Assembly (NCBI GenBank): GCA_041481445.1
Contig: JBGPBV010000105.1
Span: 1-25,009 of the forward strand
DNA: 25,009 bases
From: AA29 sp041481445
Lineage (GTDB): Bacteria > Acidobacteriota > Vicinamibacteria > Fen-336
Reading direction: 5' to 3'
Every line of letters starts with the position of its first letter. Position 1 is the first letter of the stretch. Shown here in pieces: positions 7,094 to 18,020 of this stretch. The position numbers were made by a program, and so were the translations under genes. The notes below the pieces were generated by a model. It was not told where the DNA came from. It saw nothing but the letters and a program-made list of their open reading frames with translations, and searched no databases.

Positions 7094-8595
7094 GGATCCA
7101 GGGTGAGCAGGAGCACCACGCGCTCGCCCGGCTGGCCCCGCATCTGGAGCCGCACGGAGCTGTCCTCGATCCCGATCACCTGGCCGGAGGCGACGCGGAG
7201 CCGGCCGGCATGGACGCCGCCGCCCGCGAAGTCCAGCCTCCAGGTGCCCGGATGTCCATCCGCCCGCACCAGTTGCGCCTCGATCCGGACCTCTCGACCC
7301 GCGACCGCGACGACGCCAGCGCTCGTCCCGCTCGGGTGGAAGACCACCGCCGCGTCGTCGACCACGACCTGGGCCTCCGCCCCGGACACGTCGAGGGTGC
7401 TCGTCCAGGACAGGCTCGTGGAGTTGGGCACGATCCCGGTCGTGCAGATCCCCACCTGGACGTCCGCGGAGACGGCCATGTTGTCGCAGGCGTCGTAGGC
7501 CCGGCTGGAGAAGGACACGAACGTCCCGCAGGTCTTGGGAACCGCGTACGAGATGGAGTAGGGCGGGCTCTTGACCGACTGGATGAAGTGCGGCGGATCG
7601 GACTGCGCGCTCGCGCTCGTGCCCTGCACGTCCACGTGGTAGTAGAACTCCACGCGGACCACGCCCACGTTGTCGGAGGCAGAGGCTGACAGGAACACGG
7701 GCGAGGTGGTGATGTGGGCGCCGGCGCCGGGAGAGGTGATCCGGGTGGTGGGCGCCGTGCTGTCGTTCCCGCAACCCGTGGGCGCGGGCGTCGGCGTGGG
7801 TGTAGGCGCCGGGACCGGCGTCGGGGTGGGGACGGGAGTGGGCGCCGGGGAGGGCGCGCCGGGTGCTGGAGACGGCCCGCCGGGCGGCGGCGTGGCACCC
7901 GGCGGACGTGGGGTGGCGTTCGGGTCTGGCGACGGTGAGGGCGCAGGCAGTGTCGCCGGATCCGGCGGGGCGCCTCCGACCGCGGCCGGCGGCGGCGTTG
8001 GGGCGGCGGAAGGTCCGGCGCCGTGTGCCGTGGCGGCCAGGATCCCCCCGGCGGCCGCGGCTCCCACGCCGATGACGCCGATGAGGACCTTGTGCCCCCC
8101 GCCCCCGCCGGCTTCCGCACCAGCGGCGGCCGGCGTGCTCGCCGTGGAGCCGGCCCCCCGGCGCGCGCTCGCCGTTCGCGGCTCGGGACCGGTCGCGACG
8201 GGACCGACGCGCCCGGTGCCGCAGGCCAGGGCGTCCGCCACCACCCGCGCCCGATGAGGTCCGCTCCGAACGGTGGCGCCGCTCCGGGCGGTGGCCTCGA
8301 GCACGTACTCGAGGGTCGCCGCCGCCGGCCGCGGACGAGGCAGCGCGGCCGAGAAGCAAGGGGCGTCGGAGACCAGGGGCAGAGACGTCCACTCCGTCGC
8401 GTCCGACCAGCGGAACGACACCTGGGCCCCCGCCACTTGCGACGCGGGCGCGATGCAGGCGAGCACGCGCGGCGGGCGGCCGCCGAGCACGCAGTCGGGA
8501 GCGTCGTGCCGGATCGTGAGCGGGGCTTCGCCGGCGGAGAGCGTCCCCGCGGCGAGAGCGGCCAGGCCGGCCATCCACAGGGCGCGGCACGCCAT
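7090..8595 (-). CDS. Membrane-anchored surface protein with Ig-like domain
   Basis: A 501-residue envelope protein of unknown function. Residues 1-22 are a signal peptide (MACRALWMAGLAALAAGTLSA). Residues about 23-126 form a beta-rich domain with four Cys (35, 47, 80, 125) that could make disulfides. Residues 168-190 are a single hydrophobic Gly/Ala-rich membrane segment. Residues about 194-274 are a Pro/Thr/Ala-rich stalk. Residues about 279-385 resemble a bacterial Ig-like fold (APTTRITSPGAGAHI, then ASDNVGVVRVEFYYHVD), followed by a C-terminal beta domain (386-501). The layout suggests one domain on each side of a membrane, or a domain exposed on a stalk. I chose the ATG at 8593-8595 over the ATG at 8652 because it starts directly at the signal peptide and has GGGGG about 5 bases upstream. 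It is divergent from a small lipoprotein gene. Confidence 0.75.
   Translation of the reverse strand: MACRALWMAGLAALAAGTLSAGEAPLTIRHDAPDCVLGGRPPRVLACIAPASQVAGAQVSFRWSDATEWTSLPLVSDAPCFSAALPRPRPAAATLEYVLEATARSGATVRSGPHRARVVADALACGTGRVGPVATGPEPRTASARRGAGSTASTPAAAGAEAGGGGGHKVLIGVIGVGAAAAGGILAATAHGAGPSAAPTPPPAAVGGAPPDPATLPAPSPSPDPNATPRPPGATPPPGGPSPAPGAPSPAPTPVPTPTPVPAPTPTPTPAPTGCGNDSTAPTTRITSPGAGAHITTSPVFLSASASDNVGVVRVEFYYHVDVQGTSASAQSDPPHFIQSVKSPPYSISYAVPKTCGTFVSFSSRAYDACDNMAVSADVQVGICTTGIVPNSTSLSWTSTLDVSGAEAQVVVDDAAVVFHPSGTSAGVVAVAGREVRIEAQLVRADGHPGTWRLDFAGGGVHAGRLRVASGQVIGIEDSSVRLQMRGQPGERVVLLLTLDP
7774..8016 (-). repeat. Low-complexity Pro/Thr/Ala stalk-coding region
   Basis: An imperfect short-period repeat coding for runs such as PAPTPVPTPTPVPAPTPTPT within the Ig-like surface protein. 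It is GC-rich with strong strand bias (G-rich on the plus strand), of the type that varies in length by slippage. It gives an extended, rigid spacer between the membrane segment and the Ig-like domain. Confidence 0.75.
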
Positions 8596-8711
8596 CGTTG
8601 CCCCCGATGATCCGGAAGAGAGTAGCACCGACCACGCGCGCCCGACATTCACGCGTGGCGCGCGTCACGGCCGGGTTGCGGCGCCGGGCCGCGTGCGCGA
8701 CCATACGCGCC

Positions 8712-9182
8712 GTGCACCGGCGGCTGCTCCTGGCGACGACCGTCGCGACCCTCGCCGCTTGTGGCGGCGGGGGTGGGGCCGCCTCGGCCCCCTCCCCGCC
8801 CACTCCGACCATGGCGACGGTCAACTTCGTCTACACCGCACCGACCGCCCGCCGCAGCGGTCTTCCCTCGGACTGCGCGGACTTCGTGGGTCCGACCCAC
8901 CTCCACCCGAGCTGGCGGCAGTTCGTGGTCACTCCCATGAACGTGGTCGGCGATCACTTCGAGATTTCGCTCAGCGGCGTGCCCGTGGGGTCGGTCCAGC
9001 AGGTCAGGGTCAACGACGTCAACGCCTGCGCCGACAACTCCACGGGCTACGTCCTCAAGAACTTCACCGCCAACGGCGTGGCCCTGGTGACGGTGGTGCC
9101 CGGCAACTCGGGCGCGACGGGTTTCGCGAGCGATCCGGGCCTGTCGTTCACCGTCGACGGCCAGGGCCGCGTCACGCCCTGA
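8712..9182 (+). CDS. Small putative lipoprotein
   Basis: A 156-residue exported lipoprotein of unknown function. It begins with a short basic, hydrophobic signal (VHRRLLLATTVATLAAC), with a lipobox LAAC and lipid-bearing C17, followed by a Gly/Ser/Pro tether and a beta-rich domain. Two further Cys (about 55 and 106) may form a disulfide. The open frame extends upstream to 8598, but that part is Arg-rich and would bury the signal peptide, so I chose the GTG at 8712-8714 although no good ribosome site is seen. It is divergent from the Ig-like protein gene (116-bp shared upstream region) and convergent with the outer-membrane protein gene, from which it is separated by only 17 bases. I do not recognise the family of the mature domain. 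Confidence 0.65.
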   Translation: MHRRLLLATTVATLAACGGGGGAASAPSPPTPTMATVNFVYTAPTARRSGLPSDCADFVGPTHLHPSWRQFVVTPMNVVGDHFEISLSGVPVGSVQQVRVNDVNACADNSTGYVLKNFTANGVALVTVVPGNSGATGFASDPGLSFTVDGQGRVTP

Positions 9183-9199
9183 CCGGCCGGCCGGGCGCC

Positions 9200-10159
9200 T
9201 CAGAAGCTCTTCGAGACTCCGACGAGAACCGACAGGTGCGGCGTGAGCTGCTGGTCGTTGACGTCCCGGTAGACCGGGAACGGGAGGTAGGCGTAGGCCG
9301 CGCTGCGCCCGGGCAGGCTCATCTGGAGGCCGGGGTTGAGATAGAGGAGACGGGCGCCCGTGGAGGGGACGTCGTCGCCCAGATACGTGCCCCGGCCCGT
9401 CACCATGCCCTTGAGCTGGAGCGACCCCGAGACCGGTCCGCCCAGGCGCCGCCGCACGGTCGCGGCGCCGATGAGGTCGGAGCCGAAACGGTAGCCGAGG
9501 TCGTTGGTCCGGTTGCCCTGGTAGGAGCCGGAGAGCGTCCCGTCCAGGCCGGCCAGCCGGAAGCCGTACTGCAGCGCGCCGGCGAAGTCGTACGAGCCCG
9601 TGCCCGGCTGGATCATCGGGTCGAGGATGTAGACGCCGTAGGGATCGTGGATGTCGGAGCGGCCGGTGGGCAGCTTGAAGGCCAGTCCGGCCACGACGGT
9701 TCCGGCCACGACGTGCCGGAACCCGACCACGACGTCGCCCGGACCGTCCGTCCGGTAGGTGGAGGGATCCGTGCCGTGCAAGACCTCGTAGCTCCGGCGC
9801 GAGTAGACCGGCATCGAGAGCTGGATCGCGCTGCCCCATCCGACGCCGTAGACGACGTCGACCTGGTAGAAGCGGTCGATCCCCTCCATCTCGCGATGGA
9901 ACCGCGGCCAGATGTGCTGCCTCTCGAAGTCGACCCAGGGCCGGCGCACGACGTCGACGTGCTCGGTTCCCTGCATCCCCACCGTCTGCTCGGTGTAGCG
10001 GTAGGAGAGGTCCACCTGCCAGGCGCCGCGCGGCGGCACGCCGTTGTTGCCGCGTGTCTGCAGCAGGCAGGCGGTCGAGTCGCAGGCCAGGCCCGCGCGG
10101 GCGGCCAGCGCCAGCCCGAATACGACCGCCGCCAGGCGCGCGGCGCCTCCGTGCCGCAT
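9200..10159 (-). CDS. Outer-membrane beta-barrel-like protein
   Basis: A 319-residue exported protein. A signal peptide covers roughly residues 1-25, followed by CDSTACLLQTRGNNG, then alternating polar/hydrophobic strands rich in Tyr, Gly and Arg throughout. It ends in VSVSKSF-like sequence (VLVGVSKSF) with a terminal Phe, the usual signal for BAM-mediated insertion into the outer membrane. Blocks such as GPGDVVVGFRHVV and AGLAFKLPTGRSD resemble the phenol MetA / alginate-transporter-like class of small barrels, where a LPTG motif is common. Substrate unknown. The start ATG at 10157-10159 has a strong AAGGAGG a few bases upstream. The 134-bp region upstream also holds the sufB promoter on the other strand. 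Confidence 0.8.
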   Translation of the reverse strand: MRHGGAARLAAVVFGLALAARAGLACDSTACLLQTRGNNGVPPRGAWQVDLSYRYTEQTVGMQGTEHVDVVRRPWVDFERQHIWPRFHREMEGIDRFYQVDVVYGVGWGSAIQLSMPVYSRRSYEVLHGTDPSTYRTDGPGDVVVGFRHVVAGTVVAGLAFKLPTGRSDIHDPYGVYILDPMIQPGTGSYDFAGALQYGFRLAGLDGTLSGSYQGNRTNDLGYRFGSDLIGAATVRRRLGGPVSGSLQLKGMVTGRGTYLGDDVPSTGARLLYLNPGLQMSLPGRSAAYAYLPFPVYRDVNDQQLTPHLSVLVGVSKSF

Positions 10160-10226
10160 CTCCCCTCCTTGGAGCTCGGAGCAGGATCACCCCCCTCCCG
10201 AGGGGTGTCAAGGACGGGCATCCCTA

Positions 10227-10257
10227 ACTTGACTCAAAAGTACAGATTCGATAGGGT
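10227..10257 (+). promoter_or_regulatory. sufB promoter with probable Rrf2/SufR-type operator
   Basis: A sigma70-like promoter is visible: -35 TTGACT (10229-10234), 17-bp spacer, -10 TAGGGT (10252-10257). The region 10227-10251 matches the region upstream of sufC (13007-13031) at 18 of 25 positions without gaps. The pattern is ACTTGAC, 2 variable, AA, 2 variable, GT, 2 variable, AGATT, 1 variable, GA. It contains an imperfect dyad CTTGACT-N4-AGTACAG. IscR/SufR-type Rrf2 repressors bind GAC/GTC dyads of this kind over promoters, and an rrf2 gene ends the downstream suf operon. The operator role is inference from position, symmetry and duplication. Confidence 0.65.
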
Positions 10258-10262
10258 GAACG

Positions 10263-10280
10263 AGGATCCTCCCGGATCCT
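10263..10280 (+). promoter_or_regulatory. Hairpin in the sufB leader
   Basis: AGGATCC-TCCC-GGATCCT, a perfect 7-bp stem with a 4-base loop, lies exactly where the transcript from the predicted promoter should start and directly before the GAGGAG ribosome site (10281-10286) of sufB. It may protect the 5' end or tune translation; no known riboswitch is recognised. Confidence 0.45.
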
Positions 10281-10293
10281 GAGGAGTGCGCGC

Positions 10294-11735
<1,442 letters not shown>

Positions 11736-11739
<4 letters not shown>

Positions 11740-12968
11740 GCCGGCGCCGGCTCCGCCTCCCGACTCGCCCGCCATACCGCCACCGCCAGGACGAGCACCG
11801 CGACCACCCGCAGCACGACGAGCGTCTGGAAGAGGGCGGTCCAGGTCCCGGGGGCGATGCCGGCCAGCGGGCTCCCGCTCTTCTCGGCCAGGCGGCCGGT
11901 GAACGTGATCGGGTAGACGAGGAAGCTCACGACGTCGAGGGCGATCCAGGCCCAGGCCACGGCCCACCGCGGGGCGCCTTCCGCCTCCGCGAACACGAGG
12001 GCCACGAACGGCGCGAACCAGAGGTGGAACTGGGGCGAGTAGGTGCGGTTGAAGGGCATGGCGGCCAGGGCGATCAGGGCCGCGCGGGCCGCGAACGGCT
12101 TGTCGCGCGTGATCCAGCAAAGCGCGAGCATGCCCAGCCCGGTCAGGTGCCCGGCCCAGCGCTGGAGCGGAAGGGGACCGATCCAGCTCTGCACGACCGC
12201 GATCAGCGTGTCGTCGTAGAGCTCGCGGGTCTGGTGGAACAGGTAGGGCGCGATCATGGCGTAGACGCTGTGCCGCTCGACCCACCCCAGGGCGAGGAAG
12301 GGCACGTTGAAGGCCAGCCCGACCGCCACGAACACGGCCAGCGACTTCTTCCACTGCCCTTCGTGCCCCGGGCGCCCGAAGTCACCCGTCTCCTGCGCGA
12401 TCAGGAACAGGGCGGGATACCACTTGAGCCATGTCCCCACCGAGAAGACGGCGGCCGCGGCGAGCCGGCGGCCCCGGAGGTGGAGCGCGGCCCCGACGAG
12501 CGTGAGGAACACCACGACCGGCTCGAACCGGAAGGGCGCGATGAAGAGCGCGGTGGGCAGCGCGGCCGCCAGCAGCGCCGCCGCCCACGCCACGAGCCGG
12601 CCGCGGTGGCGGGCCATGAGGTACACCCCCACCGCGGTCGCGAGCTCGAGAAAGGCCATGATCCGGTAATGGCGCGTGAGGGTCACGAACGGCTTCATGG
12701 GATCGAGGAAGGGCGACAACGCGACGTAGAGGAGCCCCGCCCCCACCGGGTACTCCTTCCAGAAGTCCACGTAGGGCATCTGCCCTTCCCGGGTGCGGGC
12801 CAGGAAGTCGAGCCAGTTCCAGACGTCCACGAAGAGATGGCGCACGGCCGGGGAGTGGCGGGAGCCCCACACGAGGATGCGCAGGGCGCCGGTGTGGATC
12901 GCGGCCACGCTGGCCGCGACGACCAGGCATATGGGGTCGGTGAAGACGCTGCGAAGCCAGGCGCGCAT
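11736..12968 (-). CDS. Polytopic GT87/DUF2029-like glycosyltransferase
   Basis: A 410-residue inner-membrane protein with about 9-11 hydrophobic helices. The first periplasmic loop holds GQMPYVDFWKEYPVGAGLLY (residues 62-81), resembling the acidic loop of GT-C fold GT87/DUF2029 enzymes, which use polyprenyl-phosphate sugars; D68 and E72 are candidate functional acids. RTYSPQFHLWFAP (308-320) resembles the later conserved S-x-Q-[YF]-x-x-W block. It probably transfers a sugar, perhaps mannose, to a lipid or envelope glycan; substrate unknown. It sits on the minus strand inside the suf locus, overlapping the sufB stop by 3 bases and starting 77 bases from sufC. Nothing links it to Fe-S biology. 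No transposase or flanking repeat shows how it arrived. Ribosome site weak. Confidence 0.78.
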
Positions 12969-13006
12969 CCCGCGCGACTGTAGCAGGGGCGCCGGTGTAG
13001 GCGCAT

Positions 13007-13038
13007 ACTTGACGAAATTGTCAAGATTGGAACAGAAT
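13007..13038 (+). promoter_or_regulatory. sufC operon promoter with probable Rrf2/SufR-type operator
   Basis: The core is a perfect dyad CTTGAC-N6-GTCAAG (13008-13025). It lies within a 25-bp segment (13007-13031) that matches the sufB upstream site at 18 positions. A -35-like TTGACG (13009-13014) with an 18-bp spacer to CAGAAT (13033-13038) makes a plausible but weak promoter, so the dyad would cover the -35 and spacer. The start codon of sufC is only 7 bases after the -10-like box, so transcription would be nearly leaderless or start from a slightly different box. Confidence 0.6.
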
Positions 13039-13045
13039 CGAAATC

Positions 13046-15137
<2,092 letters not shown>

Positions 15138-15141
<4 letters not shown>

Positions 15142-16403
15142 GCACGGCCGCCCGGACCAGGCGCGCGGAAGGCTCCCAGGCCACCCTCGACGTGGCCGCC
15201 CTGCGGCGCGACTTCCCGATCCTCTCCCAGACCGTGCACGGCCATCCGCTCGTCTACCTCGACAACGCGGCCAGCGCGCAGAAGCCGCGCCCGGTGATCG
15301 AGGCGGAGCAGCGGGTCTACGCGGAGTTCTACTCGAACATCCACCGCGGCGTGCACTCCCTCTCCATGAAGGCCACCGACGCCTACGAGGCGGCGCGGGT
15401 GAAGGCGCAGAAGTTCCTGGGGGCGGGCTCGGTCAAGGAGACGATCCTCACCGCCGGCACCACCTCCGCCATCAACCTCGTGGCCCAGACCTACGGCCGC
15501 CGGAACGTCGGCCCCGGCGACGAGGTGCTCATCACCGGCCTCGAGCACCACTCGAACATCGTGCCCTGGCAGATGCTGTGCGAGGAGAAGGGCGCGACCC
15601 TGCGCGTGGCTCCCCTCGACGACCAGGGGCGGGTGGTGATGGAGGAGTACGAGCGGTGGCTGTCGCCGCGCACGAAGGTCGTGGCGGTGGCCCACGTCTC
15701 GAACGCGCTCGGCACCATCAACCCCGTCCGGCGGATGGTCGAGCTGGCCCACGCCGCGGGCGCGGTCGTCCTCGTGGACGGCGCCCAGGCCGCCCCCCAC
15801 CTCGCGGTGGACGTGAAGGCCCTGGACGCCGACTTCTACGCGGTCTCCGCCCACAAGATCTACGGGCCCTCCGGGGTGGGCGTGCTCTACGGCAAGCAGG
15901 CCCTCCTCGAGGCCATGCCCCCCTGGCAGGGCGGCGGCGACATGATCCTGTCCGTCACCTTCGCGAAGACGACCTACAACGAGCTGCCCTACAAGTTCGA
16001 GGCGGGCACGCCCAACATCGCGGGCGTGATCGGGTTCGGAGCCGCCCTCGACTACGTGACCGCGATCGGCCTGGACCGCATCGCCCGCCACGAGCATGGC
16101 CTCCTCACGTATGCGACGGAGCGGCTGCTCGAGGTGCCCGGCCTGCGCATCGTCGGCACCGCCCCGGAGAAGGCGGCCGTCGTCTCCTTCGTGCTGGAGG
16201 GCGCCCACCCTCACGACATCGGGACCATCCTCGACTACGAAGGCGTGGCCGTGCGCACCGGCCACCATTGCGCGCAGCCGGTGATGGAGCGTTACGGGGT
16301 GCCCGCCACCGCCCGCGCGTCGATGGCCCTCTACAACACGACGGACGAGATCGACGTGCTCGTGAAGGGGCTGCACAAGGTCAGGGAGGTCTTCGGAGCG
16401 TGA
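15138..16403 (+). CDS. sufS: Cysteine desulfurase SufS (group II)
   Basis: PLP enzyme that takes sulfur from cysteine, leaving alanine, and carries it as a persulfide for Fe-S assembly. The 421 residues show LDNAASAQKP (41-50), EHHSN (136-140), the PLP-binding lysine K240 in SAHKIYGPSGVGVLYG, and the catalytic cysteine C378 in RTGHHCAQP, the short-loop form that marks SufS/CsdA rather than IscS. AAGGAGG (15124-15130) sits about 7 bases before the ATG at 15138, inside the end of sufD. The stop overlaps the next start as GTGA. Together with SufU it forms the usual Gram-positive-like sulfur transfer pair. Confidence 0.97.
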
Positions 16404-16900
16404 CCGATCTCAGGGATCTCTACCAGGAAGTCATACTCGATCACTCCAGGCGGCCGCGGAACTTCCGCGAGCTCCCGCCGCCGAGCCGGCAGGCGGACGG
16501 GTACAACCCGCTCTGCGGCGACCGCGCGACCGTCTACGTGCGTCTGGAGGGCGACAAGGTGAGCGACGTGGCCTTCAAGGGCTCCGGCTGCTCGATCTCG
16601 ACCGCCTCCGCCTCCATGATGACGGAGAGCGTGAAGGGCAAGAGCCGCCAGGAAGTGGAGCGGCTGTTCACGCGGTTCCACGAGCTGGTCACGGCCGCCC
16701 CGGACAAGGCGAGCGAGAACGCCGCTCCCGAGCTCGGGAAGCTGGCCGTCTTCTCGGGCGTGTGCGAGTTCCCGGTGCGCGTGAAGTGCGCGTCCCTGCC
16801 CTGGCACACCCTCAAGGCGGCTCTGGAGGGGGAGGCCGTCCCAGTCTCGACCGAGGTCTCGGAATCGAGCAGCGGAGACGGAGGAGGGAAGGCGCGATGA
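16400..16900 (+). CDS. sufU: SufU, zinc-dependent sulfur transfer protein
   Basis: A 166-residue IscU-fold protein that accepts sulfur from the SufS persulfide and passes it to SufBCD. The SufU zinc-ligand set is complete: C39 and D41 in NPLCGDR, C64 in GSGCSIS and C130 in VKCASLPWHTL, at almost the spacing known for B. subtilis SufU (C41, D43, C66, C128). The insertion between the second and third cysteines that distinguishes SufU from IscU is present. The Ser/Gly-rich tail after about residue 150 is non-conserved. The start is GTG 16400-16402 overlapping the sufS stop; GGGAGG lies about 10 bases upstream. The operon lacks SufE and SufA, consistent with the SufU-type pathway. Confidence 0.95.
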   Translation: MTDLRDLYQEVILDHSRRPRNFRELPPPSRQADGYNPLCGDRATVYVRLEGDKVSDVAFKGSGCSISTASASMMTESVKGKSRQEVERLFTRFHELVTAAPDKASENAAPELGKLAVFSGVCEFPVRVKCASLPWHTLKAALEGEAVPVSTEVSESSSGDGGGKAR

Positions 16901-17436
16901 GGGAAGAGATCGTCCTCGAGCGGGACGTCGAAGTCACGGCCATCCCCTACGGCGACCGCCTGACGCTGCAGAAGGGGCACCCGGTCATCATCACGCAGGC
17001 CCTGGGCGGGTCCTACACCCTGGTCACCATGCAGGGGTACATGGTCCGCCTCGAAGGGAAGGACGCGGACGCGATCGCCAAGGAAGTGGTGGCTCCCCCC
17101 ACCGCGGAGGAGACGGCGAGCAAGACCCCGGACCAGCTCGTCTGGGACCAGCTCCGGACCTGCTACGACCCGGAGATCCCCGTCAATATCGTCGAGCTGG
17201 GACTGGTGCACACGGCGGAGGTGATCGACCTGCCGGAGGGCGGCCAGAAGGTGGAGGTGCGCTTCACCCTCACCGCGCCCGGATGCGGCATGGGCGACGT
17301 GCTGCGCGTCGACATCGAGAAGAAGGTGCTCGGCATCCCGGGCGTGAAGGAGGCCGACGTGCAGGTGCAGCTCGATCCGCCCTGGGACCAGACCAAGATG
17401 TCCGATGCCGCCCGCCTGCAGCTGGGGCTGATGTGA
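16897..17436 (+). CDS. sufT: SufT, long-form DUF59/MIP18-type Fe-S maturation factor
   Basis: A 179-residue protein. The N-terminal 65 residues (LERDVEVTAIPYGDRLTLQ, then GGSYTLVTMQGYMVRL) are the extension seen in the long SufT family. Residues about 80-165 are the DUF59/MIP18 (PaaD-like) domain with the conserved CYDPEIPVNIVELGLV (C89) and TLTAPGCGMGDVLR (C130). Proteins of this type help mature Fe-S enzymes, probably as cluster carriers or targeting factors. The ATG at 16897 overlaps the sufU stop in ATGA and has GGAGG upstream. It lies directly before the rrf2 regulator. Confidence 0.92.
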   Translation: MREEIVLERDVEVTAIPYGDRLTLQKGHPVIITQALGGSYTLVTMQGYMVRLEGKDADAIAKEVVAPPTAEETASKTPDQLVWDQLRTCYDPEIPVNIVELGLVHTAEVIDLPEGGQKVEVRFTLTAPGCGMGDVLRVDIEKKVLGIPGVKEADVQVQLDPPWDQTKMSDAARLQLGLM

Positions 17437-17446
17437 GAGCGAGGCC

Positions 17447-17923
17447 ATGAAGCTCACCACTCAAGAGGAGTACGGGCTCCGGTGCCTGCTCCGGCTGGGC
17501 CGCGAAGGGCCGGGTGAGAGCCTCACCATCGCCGAGCTGAGCCGGCACGAGGCCGTCTCGGGCCCGACCGTGGCCAAGATGATGCGCATCCTGCGCCGCG
17601 CCGGCCTCGTGCGCAGCACGCGCGGCAAGGGAGGCGGCTACACCCTGGCGCGCTTTCCGGAGCAGATCAACGTCGGAGAAGCGCTGGCCGTGCTCGGCGG
17701 CCGCCTGTACGACGCGCGGTTCTGCGAGCGCCATTCCGGGACCGTGCGCCTCTGCACACATACGCCCGACTGCTCGATCCGCTCGGTCTGGCGCGTCCTC
17801 CAGGACGCGGTCGACGGCGTCCTCGCCCGCATGACCCTCAAGGACCTCCTGCGCACCGAGGAGGAGGTCGCCGCCGCCGTGAGCCCTCGCGCCGTGCCCC
17901 TGCCCCTGCATCGCGCCGGCTGA
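17447..17923 (+). CDS. Rrf2-family Fe-S-responsive regulator (IscR/SufR-like)
   Basis: A 158-residue winged-helix DNA-binding protein. The N-terminal half is typical Rrf2: MKLTTQEEYGLRCLLRLG, the recognition helix region SGPTVAKMMRILRRAGLV, and the wing STRGKGGGYTLAR. The second half has three Cys (C93, C103, C109; spacing X9, X5) at the place of the Fe-S ligands of IscR (C92, C98, C104), with a wider first gap. It follows sufT by 10 bases, so it is part of the suf operon and likely autoregulates it via the dyads at 13008 and 10228. A terminator-like hairpin follows its stop. Whether it should be called SufR or IscR is not decided here. Confidence 0.92.
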   Translation: MKLTTQEEYGLRCLLRLGREGPGESLTIAELSRHEAVSGPTVAKMMRILRRAGLVRSTRGKGGGYTLARFPEQINVGEALAVLGGRLYDARFCERHSGTVRLCTHTPDCSIRSVWRVLQDAVDGVLARMTLKDLLRTEEEVAAAVSPRAVPLPLHRAG

Positions 17924-17936
17924 TCGGCCACTGCCG

Positions 17937-17966
17937 GCGGCGCCAGCCATCGTTCGCCGGCGCCGC
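17937..17966 (+). terminator. Hairpin after the suf operon
   Basis: GCGGCGCC (17937-17944) pairs perfectly with GGCGCCGC (17959-17966) across a 14-base loop, 13 bases past the rrf2 stop, followed by GTTTCCCCC. It is a reasonable end for the suf transcript, though the T-run is short. Confidence 0.45.
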
Positions 17967-18020
17967 GTTTCCCCCGCCGCTTGGCTGTACTTTGGAAGGA
18001 AGCAGGACCAGGAGGAGCCC

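Noticed and set aside
4536..7106. An 856-codon open frame on the plus strand, antisense to the TPR-cNMP gene
   Set aside because: It is rich in Arg/Gly/Leu and lacks any domain, while the minus-strand frame has two clear cNMP domains. Long antisense frames are expected at this GC content.
7774..8016. Short-period repeat as a possible CRISPR or regulatory repeat array
   Set aside because: It codes in frame for a Pro/Thr stalk, has no conserved spacer-repeat pattern, and is typical of low-complexity linkers.
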